Under the pieces are notes generated by a model. It worked only from the letters and a program-made list of their open reading frames with translations. It searched no databases and was not told the origin of the DNA. Positions 1 through 8,906 of a stretch of DNA of 64,000 bases are shown here, in pieces (the first letter of the stretch is position 1; each line of letters starts with the position of its first letter). The DNA comes from Thermoactinomyces vulgaris (GTDB lineage Bacteria; Bacillota; Bacilli; Thermoactinomycetales; Thermoactinomycetaceae). The stretch is taken from assembly GCF_003688725.1 (NCBI RefSeq), contig NZ_REFP01000007.1, positions 540,900 to 604,899 of the forward strand, written 5' to 3'. The position numbers and the translations under genes were made by a program.

Positions 1-1
1 G

Positions 2-649
2 CATTATTCATCGGCCAAAGATTTGTCCGTATTGACGGCATACGCACTCAAAAATCAGGTTTTTCAGGAAATTGTCAAAACAGAGGTCAAGACGGTGTCC
101 TGGCCTGGCGAAAAATGGAAAAGAAAATTTTACAATAAGAATAAGATGTTGCGCTTTTATAAATGGGCGGACGGCGTTAAAACGGGGTTCACCAAAAAGG
201 CGAGAAGAACGCTGGTTTCTTCTGCGACCAAAGACGGCCACCAGTTAATCACCGTCACTTTGAATGACGGGGATGATTGGAAAGATTCCATGAACATGCT
301 GGAGTACGGGTTTCAGCATTATGATTTGGTCTCCTTATTGAAAAAAGGACAGGTTCTGTCCGGTCAGACATATGAAACGGATGATCACAAAAAGTTCCGG
401 GTTGTCGCCGGTGCTTCCTTTGATTATCCGCTGACGGAAGAAGAAAAAAAACAGGTTACGGTAAAGCCGGTCATCAGTTATCCTCTCCGGCTGGTGACAA
501 GCGACCGCATGCAAGTGGGAAGCGCCCGGATTTACGTGAACCGGCAATTGATCGGATCGGTTCCTTTGGAAGTCGAAATGGAGCCCGAACCATCCATGAT
601 GAAAAAGTGGTTTCAATCCTTCGGGCTGATGCTTTGGAAAAAAGGGTGA
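2..649 (+). CDS. dacB: D-alanyl-D-alanine carboxypeptidase, C-terminal part (DacB-like)
   Basis: This is the C-terminal 215 residues of a penicillin-binding-protein-5 type D,D-carboxypeptidase; the start lies before the window. The visible part opens with HYSSAKDLSVLTAYAL and carries the KTG box in DGVKTGFTKKA, the third active-site motif of serine D,D-peptidases. The catalytic SxxK would lie upstream and cannot be seen. A PBP5-type C-terminal domain follows, ending in WFQSFGLMLWKKG, which looks like an amphipathic membrane anchor. The enzyme trims the terminal D-Ala from peptidoglycan stem peptides. The symbol dacB rests on the spmA-spmB genes directly downstream, as in B. subtilis, where this sporulation operon shapes spore cortex crosslinking. 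DacF is the main alternative. Confidence 0.88.
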   Translation, partial: HYSSAKDLSVLTAYALKNQVFQEIVKTEVKTVSWPGEKWKRKFYNKNKMLRFYKWADGVKTGFTKKARRTLVSSATKDGHQLITVTLNDGDDWKDSMNMLEYGFQHYDLVSLLKKGQVLSGQTYETDDHKKFRVVAGASFDYPLTEEEKKQVTVKPVISYPLRLVTSDRMQVGSARIYVNRQLIGSVPLEVEMEPEPSMMKKWFQSFGLMLWKKG

Positions 650-656
650 AGCAAAA

Positions 657-1259
657 ATGATCCATTATATTTGGATTTTTATGATTTTAAGCGGGGTGGT
701 GGCAGCGGCACTGCAGGGGAAGTTGGAGTTGGTGACAAAAGCGGCCTTAAATGGTGCGGAAGAAGGGGTTTCCGTTTGTCTGGGACTGATCAGTATCATG
801 GTGTTTTGGTTGGGGATGATGCGGATTGCCCAAGATGCCGGCTTGTTGGAAAAGCTGGCGAAGATTTTGCGTCCCGTTGCCCGGTTTTTGTTTCCATCCG
901 TGCCTCATGATCATCCGGCGATGGGCTACATTTTATCGAACATGAGCGCCAACCTGTTTGGATTGGGAAATGCCGCGACCCCCATGGGACTCAAGGCAAT
1001 GGAAGAGTTGCAAAAATTAAACCCCGACCGGAAGACGGCCACTCCTGCGATGTGCACTTTGCTTGCTCTGAACACCTCGGGACTGACATTGCTTCCGACA
1101 ACAATTATCGGGATCCGGTTGAAACACGGTTCGGTGAACCCGACGGAGATTATCGGCCCGACATTGCTGGCCACCTTGCTTGCCACTTCTTTTGCCATCC
1201 TGTTGGATCGTTATTACCGAAAGCGCACGTTTGACGAGAACGGGCGGCTGAAGAAGTAA
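657..1259 (+). CDS. spmA: Spore maturation protein A
   Basis: A 200-residue polytopic membrane protein of the nucleoside-recognition (Gate) domain family. The conserved stretch NMSANLFGLGNAATPMG, around residues 98-114, is typical of SpmA. The start is the ATG eight bases after the dacB stop, with AAAGGGTG just upstream, so the genes are probably co-transcribed. In B. subtilis SpmA and SpmB work together in dehydration of the spore core; mutants give less heat-resistant spores. What the pair transports is not settled. Length and partner gene fit the family. Confidence 0.93.
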   Translation: MIHYIWIFMILSGVVAAALQGKLELVTKAALNGAEEGVSVCLGLISIMVFWLGMMRIAQDAGLLEKLAKILRPVARFLFPSVPHDHPAMGYILSNMSANLFGLGNAATPMGLKAMEELQKLNPDRKTATPAMCTLLALNTSGLTLLPTTIIGIRLKHGSVNPTEIIGPTLLATLLATSFAILLDRYYRKRTFDENGRLKK

Positions 1260-1284
1260 TCAAACAGGGAAGAGGGTAAATCAG

Positions 1285-1824
1285 ATGTTTGAAATCATCA
1301 GTTTTGTTTCCAATCTGATGTTGCCGGCCATTGTGGTGTTTGTTCCGCTGTATGCCGTGTTTCGCAAGGTTCCCGTTTATGACAGTTTTGTCGAGGGGGC
1401 CAAGGAAGGATTCCCGACAGCGATTTCGATTATTCCACACCTGGTCGGTATGATGGTGGCTGTTTCCATCTTCCGGGATACCGGCGCTTTGCAGTTTTAT
1501 TTGCAATTTTTGAAGCCGGTGCTCGGTTGGCTGAAGATTCCGGAAGAAGTGGTTCCGATTGGGATTTTGCGGCCGATTTCCGGAACCGGTTCCCTGGCCT
1601 TTGTGGAAAGCGTTCTTCGCACCTACGGGCCGGACTCCTTTCTGGGAAAACTGGCATCCACCATTCAGGGAAGTACCGATACCACTTTATATGTGCTGAC
1701 GGTTTACTTTGGCGCCGTGGGGATCCGCAATTCGCTCTATGCGCTGAAAGTCGGTTTGTGGGCGGACTTGGCGGGATTTTTGGCTGCCTGGATCATTTGT
1801 ACATTGATTTTTTTACCCGGTTGA
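1285..1824 (+). CDS. spmB: Spore maturation protein B
   Basis: A 179-residue membrane protein, partner of SpmA and also of the Gate domain family. Recognisable motifs are GMMVAVSIFRDTGAL, RPISGTGSLAF and QGSTDTTLYVLTVYFGAVG, all in the normal order. The ATG is preceded by GAAGAGGG at a good distance, 25 bases after spmA. It is expected to sit in the forespore or mother-cell membrane and to act with SpmA in spore core dehydration. A nested inverted repeat starts inside its last codons and may end the dacB-spmAB transcript. Confidence 0.93.
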   Translation: MFEIISFVSNLMLPAIVVFVPLYAVFRKVPVYDSFVEGAKEGFPTAISIIPHLVGMMVAVSIFRDTGALQFYLQFLKPVLGWLKIPEEVVPIGILRPISGTGSLAFVESVLRTYGPDSFLGKLASTIQGSTDTTLYVLTVYFGAVGIRNSLYALKVGLWADLAGFLAAWIICTLIFLPG

Positions 1825-1860
1825 GCAGAGAAAGGCTTTTTCTGCGATACCGGGTTTTAT
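1815..1860 (+). terminator. Candidate terminator of dacB-spmA-spmB
   Basis: An outer stem ACCCGGT/ACCGGGT (1815-1821 with 1849-1855) encloses a second stem GCAGA/TCTGC. A short TTTTA run follows. The long loop and weak T tract make this less certain than the other terminators here. Confidence 0.5.
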
Positions 1861-1943
1861 AATGTCTGAAAACAACAGGGCTGTCCGGTTTGACTTGTAC
1901 GAAACTTTGTAAACAGTTAAGATGACTAAGAGGTGAGCATGGC

Positions 1944-2663
1944 ATGGAGCGTTTACAAAAAGTGTTGGCACAGGCGGGAGTCGCTTCCCGAAGACGTTCG
2001 GAAGCATTGATCTGTTCCGGGAGAGTGAAAGTCAACGGACAACGGGTCACCGAGCTGGGAACCAAGGTGAATCCCCGCCAAGACCGGATCGAGGTGGATG
2101 ACCGGCCGGTCGTGTTGGAGAGAAAAAGGACATTTTTGTTTTATAAACCGGAGCAAGTGATTACCAGTATGCATGACCCGCAGGGACGGAAAGTGGTGGC
2201 TGATTATTTCCGCCATATCCCTGAGCGTGTTTTCCCGGTCGGGAGGCTGGATTACGATACCGAAGGTCTGCTGATCATGACAAATGATGGAGAACTGACC
2301 CATCGTTTGCTTCATCCGCGTTACAAGGTAAATAAAGTATACATTGCCACTGTGGAGGGAAAACCCGGCCCGAAAGCGTTAAAACAGCTGGAAAAGGGTG
2401 TGAAACTGAAGGATGGATGGACCGCCCCGGCCAAAGTCCGCTTTCTTTCCCATTCCAGCCGGGACAATACCTCCCGGTTGGAACTGACGATTCATGAAGG
2501 GAGAAAAAGACAGGTCCGGCGCATGTTGAAGGCGGTCGGGCACCAGGTGATTCATCTGATCCGGGTCCGATTTGGATTTTTGACGCTGGAAGGATTAAGC
2601 AAGGGGGAATTCAGGGAATTGACGGATGAAGAAATTCAACGGTTAAAAAAAGAGATTTTGTGA
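1944..2663 (+). CDS. rluB: 23S rRNA pseudouridine synthase RluB
   Basis: A 239-residue RsuA/RluB-type pseudouridine synthase. An S4 RNA-binding domain occupies roughly residues 1-60 (LQKVLAQAGVASRRRSEALI), followed by the catalytic domain with GRLDYDTEGLLIMTNDG. D103 in GRLD is the catalytic aspartate expected for the family. The enzyme isomerises a uridine in helix 89 of 23S rRNA near the peptidyl transferase centre. The ATG follows GAGGTGA by seven bases. Position between spmB and the res genes matches B. subtilis ypuL (rluB). Other RsuA-family members remain possible, but context favours RluB. Confidence 0.92.
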   Translation: MERLQKVLAQAGVASRRRSEALICSGRVKVNGQRVTELGTKVNPRQDRIEVDDRPVVLERKRTFLFYKPEQVITSMHDPQGRKVVADYFRHIPERVFPVGRLDYDTEGLLIMTNDGELTHRLLHPRYKVNKVYIATVEGKPGPKALKQLEKGVKLKDGWTAPAKVRFLSHSSRDNTSRLELTIHEGRKRQVRRMLKAVGHQVIHLIRVRFGFLTLEGLSKGEFRELTDEEIQRLKKEIL

Positions 2664-2776
2664 ACAACTTTCAAATCATCGTCACATGTTCCTAATCGAA
2701 AACCAAACTTAAATGTATAATTAGTTAATGAAATCATGGAGTTTTTCGTGATTGGATCACAGGGGGGGAGTCATGC

Positions 2777-4351
2777 GTGATAGATAACAGCAAATGTGAG
2801 TGCGGACACAATAACCCTGTTGGCACCATATTGTGTGAGTACTGCGGAAAACCGCTGGACAAGACCATCAAAGAAAAGGAAAATATTGCTGAGGAGATGC
2901 GCTATGAAGGAAAAGCAAGACGTTCCCAAATGGCACAACCCTCCCCGTTTGACCGGGTCTGGCAGTTCTTCTCCTCAGTGAAAGTTGCCATTATTTTGAT
3001 TGTCGTTACTTTGATCGCCGCCGGAATCGGCACCATTTTTCCTCAAGAAATATATGTCCCCTCTTCAGATCCAAAGAGTTACTATGAGGAGCACTATGGA
3101 ATCTGGGGAAAACTTTATTATGCACTTGGTTTTTCGGATATGTACAACTCCTGGTGGTTTTTTCTGCTTTTGTCAATGATCGGGGTTTCGCTTGTTGTCT
3201 GCAGTTTGGACCGGGTTGTTCCTCTGTATAAAGCGCTTAAAAACCAAACCGTGACCAAAAGCCCGGAATTTATCCGCCGGCAACGGATTTCGCATGTGGA
3301 GCATGTGACCGACGAATACCCGGAGCAAAAGATTGATGAGATCGCGCAAGCATTGAGCAAGAAACGTTATCACATACGGCGCGAAAACGGGGCGCTTCTT
3401 GCAGAAAAAGGACGGATCAGCAGATGGGGTCCTTACATCAATCATATCGGGTTGATTATTTTTTTATTCGGGGTTTTGCTGCGGTATGTGCCCGGATGGT
3501 ATCTGAATGAAACGTTGTGGGTCCGGGAAGGGGAAACCAAAAAAGTTCCGGAGACACCGTATTATGTGAAAAATGAGCGCTTCACCATGGAGTTTTATGA
3601 TCAACAAAGCAAGGATGAAGGACCGGTTGTCAAGAAATACCAAACCAATGCCGTGTTGTATGAAAAGGACAAGCAGACGGGGCAGTTAAAGCCGGTCAAA
3701 AAGCATGCGATCATTGTGAATGAACCGCTGAAATATAAAGGCTTGTTGTTATATCAATCCAGCTTTGAGACCGGATTGCTCCAAAAAATTTCTTTTAAAG
3801 TCACGGAGAAAAATACGAAAAAAGAGTTGGGAACCTTTACCGTTGATTTGAATAACCTCCGGAAGGACCAGGTTTATCCGGTCGGAAATTTGGAAGTCCG
3901 GGCACTGGAATATTATCCGGACTTTGCCATGGAAAACAATCGACCGGTGACCAAATCGCAGGAACCGAACCGCCCGGCTTTTGTCTTTGAAGTCCGGGAA
4001 AAAGGAGCGAAAACGGGAGAGAAATCCTGGGTTATCTCCGGTCAGGACTTGGGCGATTTGTTGAAAGACAATCACTATAACATTGATCTGGCCAATATCC
4101 ACACGGTGAATTCCTCCGGGCTCATGGTACGCGTCGATAAAAGTTTGCCGGTGATTTTTTTTGGAGGATTCATTTGCATGATCGGGCTGGTGATGGGATT
4201 TTACTGGCACCATCGCCGGGTCTGGGTCCGTGTGACCGACGGTTCCTTATACGTTGGCGGGCACACCAACAAAAACTGGTACAGTTTTTACCGCGAACTG
4301 TCTGCGCTGGATGTATTGAAAGATTATGACTTGAAGCCGGCGAAAAAATAG
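2777..4351 (+). CDS. resB: Cytochrome c biogenesis protein ResB
   Basis: A 524-residue membrane protein of system II cytochrome c maturation, which with ResC carries heme to apocytochromes outside the membrane. A small cysteine-rich segment comes first (C7, C9, C20, C23), followed by hydrophobic segments near residues 72-92, 127-147 and 216-238. A large extracytoplasmic region comes next, then a last membrane helix near 455-480. The start is GTG at 2777, six bases after a G-rich ribosome site; an ATG four bases earlier reads only four codons. A TATAAT at 2716-2721 has no good -35 box, which could mean activator-dependent transcription. The thiol-disulfide protein gene resA, normally the first gene of this operon, is not present. 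Confidence 0.95.
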   Translation: MIDNSKCECGHNNPVGTILCEYCGKPLDKTIKEKENIAEEMRYEGKARRSQMAQPSPFDRVWQFFSSVKVAIILIVVTLIAAGIGTIFPQEIYVPSSDPKSYYEEHYGIWGKLYYALGFSDMYNSWWFFLLLSMIGVSLVVCSLDRVVPLYKALKNQTVTKSPEFIRRQRISHVEHVTDEYPEQKIDEIAQALSKKRYHIRRENGALLAEKGRISRWGPYINHIGLIIFLFGVLLRYVPGWYLNETLWVREGETKKVPETPYYVKNERFTMEFYDQQSKDEGPVVKKYQTNAVLYEKDKQTGQLKPVKKHAIIVNEPLKYKGLLLYQSSFETGLLQKISFKVTEKNTKKELGTFTVDLNNLRKDQVYPVGNLEVRALEYYPDFAMENNRPVTKSQEPNRPAFVFEVREKGAKTGEKSWVISGQDLGDLLKDNHYNIDLANIHTVNSSGLMVRVDKSLPVIFFGGFICMIGLVMGFYWHHRRVWVRVTDGSLYVGGHTNKNWYSFYRELSALDVLKDYDLKPAKK

Positions 4352-4363
4352 GGGGAAAAGACG

Positions 4364-5566
4364 ATGGAACAATTGATGGAGAATCTCCTTTTTGGAACAT
4401 TCTTTTTATATTTGATTTCTTCTGTCGCGTTTGTGATGGGAATCTCCAAAGACAAAAATGAAAAAAGTGAACAAAGAAAAAGACGCTGGGGAAATATTGC
4501 CGTCGGAATTGCGATCGTGGGAGCCGTTTTTCAAACTTTGTTCATTATCACAAGAATGATGATCGGTGGCCACTTCCCGACAAGCAACATGTTTGAATTT
4601 ACGGCTTTTCTATGTTATGCCATTGTCATTGCGTTTGTAATTGTTTACTTTATTTATAAAAATATTGTTTTAGGGGCTTTTGTCATGCCTCTGGCTGTGG
4701 TTTTGCTGGCTTATGCTTCTGTTTTCCCGCGGGATGTCCAGCCGCTGATCCCGGCCTTGCAAAGCTACTGGTTGCCGATTCACGTGTCGACGGCGGCGCT
4801 GGGGCAAGGGGCCTTTGGGATTGGTTTTATTGCCGGATTAATTTATCTGGTTAAAAACGTCGGGAATCAGAAAGCAGGGAAAAATGCTTTTTGGCTGGAA
4901 ACCACCCTGTTGATTGTTTTGATGTTTCTTGGATTTAGTATTGTTCAATTTGCATTTGGCCTCGTTGATTATGAAGCGAAATTTTCGCATACTGTTGATG
5001 GGGAGGCAAATGTTCAAGAGTACTCTCTTCCTCCCATCGTGAGTCCGACTGACAGCCAAATCATTCAAATGGATTCCTTCCCGGGCCTGAATGAACCGCT
5101 GTTTGAAAGTCCCGGCTGGATGAAGGGAGAAAAAGCGGCAAGCAAATTGAATTCCGTCATTTGGTCTGTGATTACCGGACTGATTTTATACGGGCTTTTG
5201 CGGTTGATCTTGAGAAAGCCGCTTCGAACAGCGCTTCATCCGCTGGTGAAAGACTTGGACAGCGAATTGGTTGATGAAATTTCTTACCGCGCGATTGCAA
5301 TCGGTTTCCCGATTTTTACATTGGGCGCGCTGATTTTTGCAATGATTTGGGCTCATCAAGCGTGGGGCCGTTTCTGGGGATGGGACCCGAAAGAAGTGTG
5401 GGCGCTCATTACCTGGCTCTTTTACAGCGCTTATCTGCATTTGCGGCTGTCCCGCGGTTGGCACGGGTTGAAGTCGGCATGGCTGGCGGTTGGCGGTTTT
5501 GTGATTATCATGATTAATTTGATCGCAGTTAATCTAGTGATCACCGGTTTGCATTCATATGCGTAA
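4364..5566 (+). CDS. resC: Cytochrome c biogenesis protein ResC (CcsA/CcsB-type)
   Basis: A 400-residue polytopic heme-handling protein. The tryptophan-rich WWD-type signature lies near residues 327-365 (AHQAWGRFWGWDPKEVW), and conserved histidines are seen in the segments around it. It forms the heme export and attachment complex with ResB; candidate targets here include the cytochrome c domain of QcrC. The ATG lies 12 bases after resB, behind a GGGGGG ribosome site, so the two are clearly one operon. Length and gene order agree with B. subtilis ResC. Confidence 0.95.
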   Translation: MEQLMENLLFGTFFLYLISSVAFVMGISKDKNEKSEQRKRRWGNIAVGIAIVGAVFQTLFIITRMMIGGHFPTSNMFEFTAFLCYAIVIAFVIVYFIYKNIVLGAFVMPLAVVLLAYASVFPRDVQPLIPALQSYWLPIHVSTAALGQGAFGIGFIAGLIYLVKNVGNQKAGKNAFWLETTLLIVLMFLGFSIVQFAFGLVDYEAKFSHTVDGEANVQEYSLPPIVSPTDSQIIQMDSFPGLNEPLFESPGWMKGEKAASKLNSVIWSVITGLILYGLLRLILRKPLRTALHPLVKDLDSELVDEISYRAIAIGFPIFTLGALIFAMIWAHQAWGRFWGWDPKEVWALITWLFYSAYLHLRLSRGWHGLKSAWLAVGGFVIIMINLIAVNLVITGLHSYA

Positions 5567-5591
5567 ATCAAAGCAGCAGGGGTGAAGTAAC

Positions 5592-6308
5592 TTGGACAAA
5601 CAGTATCAGATTCTGGTGGTGGATGATGAAGACCGCATTCGTCGGTTGCTTCGCATGTATCTGGAAAGAGAAGGCTATTTAATCGAAGAAGCGGAAGATG
5701 GCGAAAAAGCTTTGCAAATGGCGCTGGATAAAAACTATGACCTGATTTTGCTGGATTTGATGTTGCCGGGGATGGACGGATTGGATGTTTGTGCCGAATT
5801 GCGAAAGAAAAAAGCAACGCCCGTGATTATGCTGACGGCCCGGGGAGAAGAAGCCAACCGTGTGGAAGGGTTTGAATCCGGAACCGATGATTACGTGGTC
5901 AAGCCGTTCAGCCCCCGGGAATTGGTACACCGGGTGAAAGCGGTGTTGCGCCGGGCCTCGGCGACTGCCTTCTTGACCACCAATATTGAAACGCATAATG
6001 TGATTGTGTTTCCTGAACTGACAATTGATCATGATGCCCATGAAGTCAAAGCGGGCGGCAAAAAGATCCAATTGACACCGAAAGAATATGAGCTGCTTTA
6101 TTATTTGGCCAAATCTCCCGATAAGGTTTTTACCCGGGAACAGTTGTTGAGGGATGTATGGCATTATGAATTTTTTGGGGATTTGCGCACGGTTGACACA
6201 CACGTAAAACGATTGCGTGAAAAACTGAACCGCGCTTCCACCAAAGCGGCGAAGATGATCACCACGGTGTGGGGAGTCGGTTACAAACTAGAGGTGCCGA
6301 AAGAGTGA
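5592..6308 (+). CDS. resD: Response regulator ResD (OmpR/PhoB family)
   Basis: A 238-residue response regulator with an N-terminal receiver domain (acidic pair D11/D12, phospho-acceptor D55, conserved K104) and a C-terminal winged-helix DNA-binding domain from about residue 140. The start is TTG at 5592, behind GGGGTGAAG. In B. subtilis, ResD phosphorylated by ResE activates genes for aerobic and anaerobic respiration, including its own operon, ctaA and qcrABC. The qcr operon lies 51 kb downstream. The reading frame ends in an overlap with resE, so the two are translationally coupled. Confidence 0.95.
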   Translation: MDKQYQILVVDDEDRIRRLLRMYLEREGYLIEEAEDGEKALQMALDKNYDLILLDLMLPGMDGLDVCAELRKKKATPVIMLTARGEEANRVEGFESGTDDYVVKPFSPRELVHRVKAVLRRASATAFLTTNIETHNVIVFPELTIDHDAHEVKAGGKKIQLTPKEYELLYYLAKSPDKVFTREQLLRDVWHYEFFGDLRTVDTHVKRLREKLNRASTKAAKMITTVWGVGYKLEVPKE

Positions 6309-8119
6309 TTTGGAGAAGTGTAGTCGGCAAGCTGTGGATCACCATCATCATTCTTGTTTCCTTGGTGTTGGTGCTGTTAAATCTCTTTTTGAATGAACAA
6401 GTGGAGAAAACTTATGTTCGTGACCAGAAGAAAAGTTTGGAGCAACTTGCTGGAGAGATTCAGAAAAAGTTTAATCAACCCGGATATGATCATATCCAGT
6501 ATCTGAATAATGTCCTGCAAGTCTCTGAACTTTTCCATACATATATCGTCACGTTGGATGCCAGCGGATCGGTGAGCAACTACGGGGTTTCTCCCCATGT
6601 GCCGAACGTTCCCTGGCAGGAAGTTTTATCGCAAGATGATTTAAACCGGGTGCTAAAAGGCGAAACGCTTTTTATTCAGGGAAAAGTCCGGGTAAAGTCC
6701 GATCCGGGAAATTTTCCGTTCTTTAAAAATGACGTCTTGCTTGTTGCCGTTCCGCATATTGTCAACGACAAAACGGTGGGTGCGATCGTGCTTTATCAAA
6801 CCCAGGAACAGTTGAGCGAGACGGACATCAAACGGTGGATTTTTTACTCTTCGCTGATCGGCATTGTGTTGACGACCATTTTTGCCTTTTTCTTGTCAAC
6901 CCGGATTTCCCTTCCGTTGGTGCAGATGAAAAAAGCGGTGGAAAAAATGGCGCGCGGAGAGTTTTCCACCCGGGTTCCGGTCCGCTATCATGAACGGGAC
7001 GAAATTGCCGAGTTATCGATGACGTTTAACCGGATGGCCTCCCAACTGGAAGACTCGATTCATCAGCTGTCACAAGAAAAAGAACAATTGGCAAGCATTT
7101 TAAAAAGTATGTCGGATGGCGTTTTGACCATCAGTAAATATGGAAAAATCATTTTGACCAACCCCATTGCCGACCGTTTTCTCGCGCAGTGGAAAGATGA
7201 CACCCCCAAAGATGCTTTGCCCAAGCCGTTGCAAGATCTTTTCAGACAAGTGACCGACGACCATAAAGAATATACCGGGGATATCACCGCCCGGGGACGG
7301 ACATGGGTGGTGGTCATGTCCCCGCTTTACACCGATACCGGGGACCAGGTGCGCGGGGTGGTGGCAGTGTTGAGGGATGTCACGGAAGAGAGAAGATTGG
7401 ACAAACTCAGAAAAGATTTTGTTGCCAATGTTTCTCATGAGCTGAGAACCCCGTTGCAAATGTTGCAAGGTTACAGTGAAGCTTTGATGGATGACATTGC
7501 CGACACACCGGAAGAGCGCCGGGAATTGGCGAAAGTGATCAATGAAGAGTCTCAACGGATGAGCCGTCTGGTCCGTGAATTGCTCGACCTTGCCCGTATT
7601 GAATCCGGGCATATTCAAATCGCTCCCACGGAAGTTCCTCTGGATGAGTTTATCCAGCGCGTGATCCGCAAATTCCAGGGAATGGCGAAGGAGAGCAATG
7701 TTCAGTTGGCTGCCGTTTTCAAAGAAGAATCGCAACCGGTTGTCTATTGGGATGAAGATAAAATTGAGCAGGTTTTGACCAATCTGATCGACAATGCGAT
7801 CCGCCATACTCCGAGTGGAGGAAACGTCTATGTACACGTCGGTGTCGAAGACGGAAAAGTGAACATCGATGTGGAAGATACCGGTTCGGGAATTCCGGAA
7901 GAAGATTTGCCCTTTGTGTTTGAGCGCTTCTATAAAGCGGACAAAGCCCGGACCCGGGGCCAATCCGGAGGAACCGGAATCGGTTTGTCGATTGTCAAAC
8001 ACCTGGTGGATGCGCATGGAGGCAATGTTTCTGTCAAAAGCGAGACCGGAAAGGGAACGGTGTTTATGATTGAATTGCCGCTTCGGATCGAAGAGAATAA
8101 TGAATTTTTTATCGGCTGA
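6305..8119 (+). CDS. resE: Sensor histidine kinase ResE
   Basis: A 604-residue membrane sensor kinase. The order is a first transmembrane helix, an extracytoplasmic sensor region of about 140 residues, a second helix, HAMP, PAS, HisKA and HATPase domains. The H box is VSHELRTPLQ with phospho-accepting H378; N box (NLIDNAIRHT) and G boxes (DTGSGI, GGTGIGLSIV) are intact. I chose GTG 6305, which overlaps the resD stop as GTGA, over an upstream in-frame codon inside resD. It phosphorylates ResD in response to oxygen limitation or redox state, and the B. subtilis protein is of similar size. Confidence 0.94.
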   Translation: MIWRSVVGKLWITIIILVSLVLVLLNLFLNEQVEKTYVRDQKKSLEQLAGEIQKKFNQPGYDHIQYLNNVLQVSELFHTYIVTLDASGSVSNYGVSPHVPNVPWQEVLSQDDLNRVLKGETLFIQGKVRVKSDPGNFPFFKNDVLLVAVPHIVNDKTVGAIVLYQTQEQLSETDIKRWIFYSSLIGIVLTTIFAFFLSTRISLPLVQMKKAVEKMARGEFSTRVPVRYHERDEIAELSMTFNRMASQLEDSIHQLSQEKEQLASILKSMSDGVLTISKYGKIILTNPIADRFLAQWKDDTPKDALPKPLQDLFRQVTDDHKEYTGDITARGRTWVVVMSPLYTDTGDQVRGVVAVLRDVTEERRLDKLRKDFVANVSHELRTPLQMLQGYSEALMDDIADTPEERRELAKVINEESQRMSRLVRELLDLARIESGHIQIAPTEVPLDEFIQRVIRKFQGMAKESNVQLAAVFKEESQPVVYWDEDKIEQVLTNLIDNAIRHTPSGGNVYVHVGVEDGKVNIDVEDTGSGIPEEDLPFVFERFYKADKARTRGQSGGTGIGLSIVKHLVDAHGGNVSVKSETGKGTVFMIELPLRIEENNEFFIG

Positions 8120-8123
8120 AGAA

Positions 8124-8157
8124 AAAGCACGGATCTTAAGGATCCGTGCTTTTTTTA
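8124..8157. terminator. Bidirectional terminator between resE and the SDR gene
   Basis: A perfect stem AGCACGGATC/GATCCGTGCT with a short loop is flanked by A and T runs on both sides. It lies between convergent genes. Confidence 0.93.
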
Positions 8158-8168
8158 TGGGAAGGAAG

Positions 8169-8864
8169 TTACTTTTGGAACGCTTTGGGAACCAAGGGGC
8201 GCATCAAAATCTGATTGTAAATCACCCCTTTGGGTGCTGAAACAATGGTCCATACCGCTTCGGCCACTTGTTCCGCTTCCATGGCGTATTCTTTGTAGTT
8301 GTTAAAGTTGGTTTTGATCGACCCCGGGCAAAGAGCCGATACTTTGACTTGATGAGGTTTTAATTCGAGCGTCAGTGCATCGGTCAATGCCATCAATCCG
8401 AATTTGGATGCGCAATATCCGGCTCCGGAAGCAAATGCCTCGGTTCCGGCGATGCTGGAAATATTGACAATGTGCCCTTCGGTCTTTTTCAAATGGGGAA
8501 TGGCATATTTACAATGAAGAAAAGCGCCCTTCAAATTGACATTCATCATTTCGTCCCATTCTTCTTCACTTAATTCTTCCACGGGCGAAAAATATCCGAG
8601 ACCGGCGTTGTTGATCAGGATATCCAGCCGGCCGTACTTTTCGATAGTATCATCCATGACTTTTTTGACTTGGCGGGAATCTGTGACATCGCAAGCGACG
8701 GGATCGATGGTGCCTTGGAACTCCCCGGCCAATTCATTCAGTTTTTCGGTGCTGCGGGCCGTGGCAATAACTTTGATGTTTTCTTTGGCCAGGCGTCGGG
8801 CGATGGCAGCGCCCAATCCTTTGCTTGCACCTGTCACAATGGCGATTTTTTGCTCCGCTTCCAT
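8169..8864 (-). CDS. Short-chain dehydrogenase/reductase
   Basis: A 231-residue classical SDR oxidoreductase. The Rossmann NAD(P)-binding motif TGASKGLG comes first, then NNAG, then the catalytic serine in NISSIAG and the YCASK (YxxxK) pair. I start at the ATG at 8864 because GGAGG lies seven bases before it; a longer in-frame start lacks this. The length fits small cytosolic SDRs of the YqjQ/3-oxoacyl-ACP reductase-like group, but the substrate cannot be read from sequence. The gene is convergent with resE and lies just downstream of serA on the same strand, separated by 42 bases. Confidence 0.88.
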   Translation of the reverse strand: MEAEQKIAIVTGASKGLGAAIARRLAKENIKVIATARSTEKLNELAGEFQGTIDPVACDVTDSRQVKKVMDDTIEKYGRLDILINNAGLGYFSPVEELSEEEWDEMMNVNLKGAFLHCKYAIPHLKKTEGHIVNISSIAGTEAFASGAGYCASKFGLMALTDALTLELKPHQVKVSALCPGSIKTNFNNYKEYAMEAEQVAEAVWTIVSAPKGVIYNQILMRPLVPKAFQK

Positions 8865-8906
8865 ACCGTTTTCCTCCAATCCTGACACATTGATTCTGAA
8901 TCTCTA

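Noticed and set aside
2716-2721. TATAAT as a full sigma-A promoter of resBC
   Set aside because: The hexamer is perfect, but no -35-like sequence lies at 16-18 bases, so I only mention it as possibly activator-dependent.
7100-8017. A 305-codon minus-strand frame inside resE
   Set aside because: It is the antisense shadow of the resE kinase domains, which are fully conserved on the plus strand.
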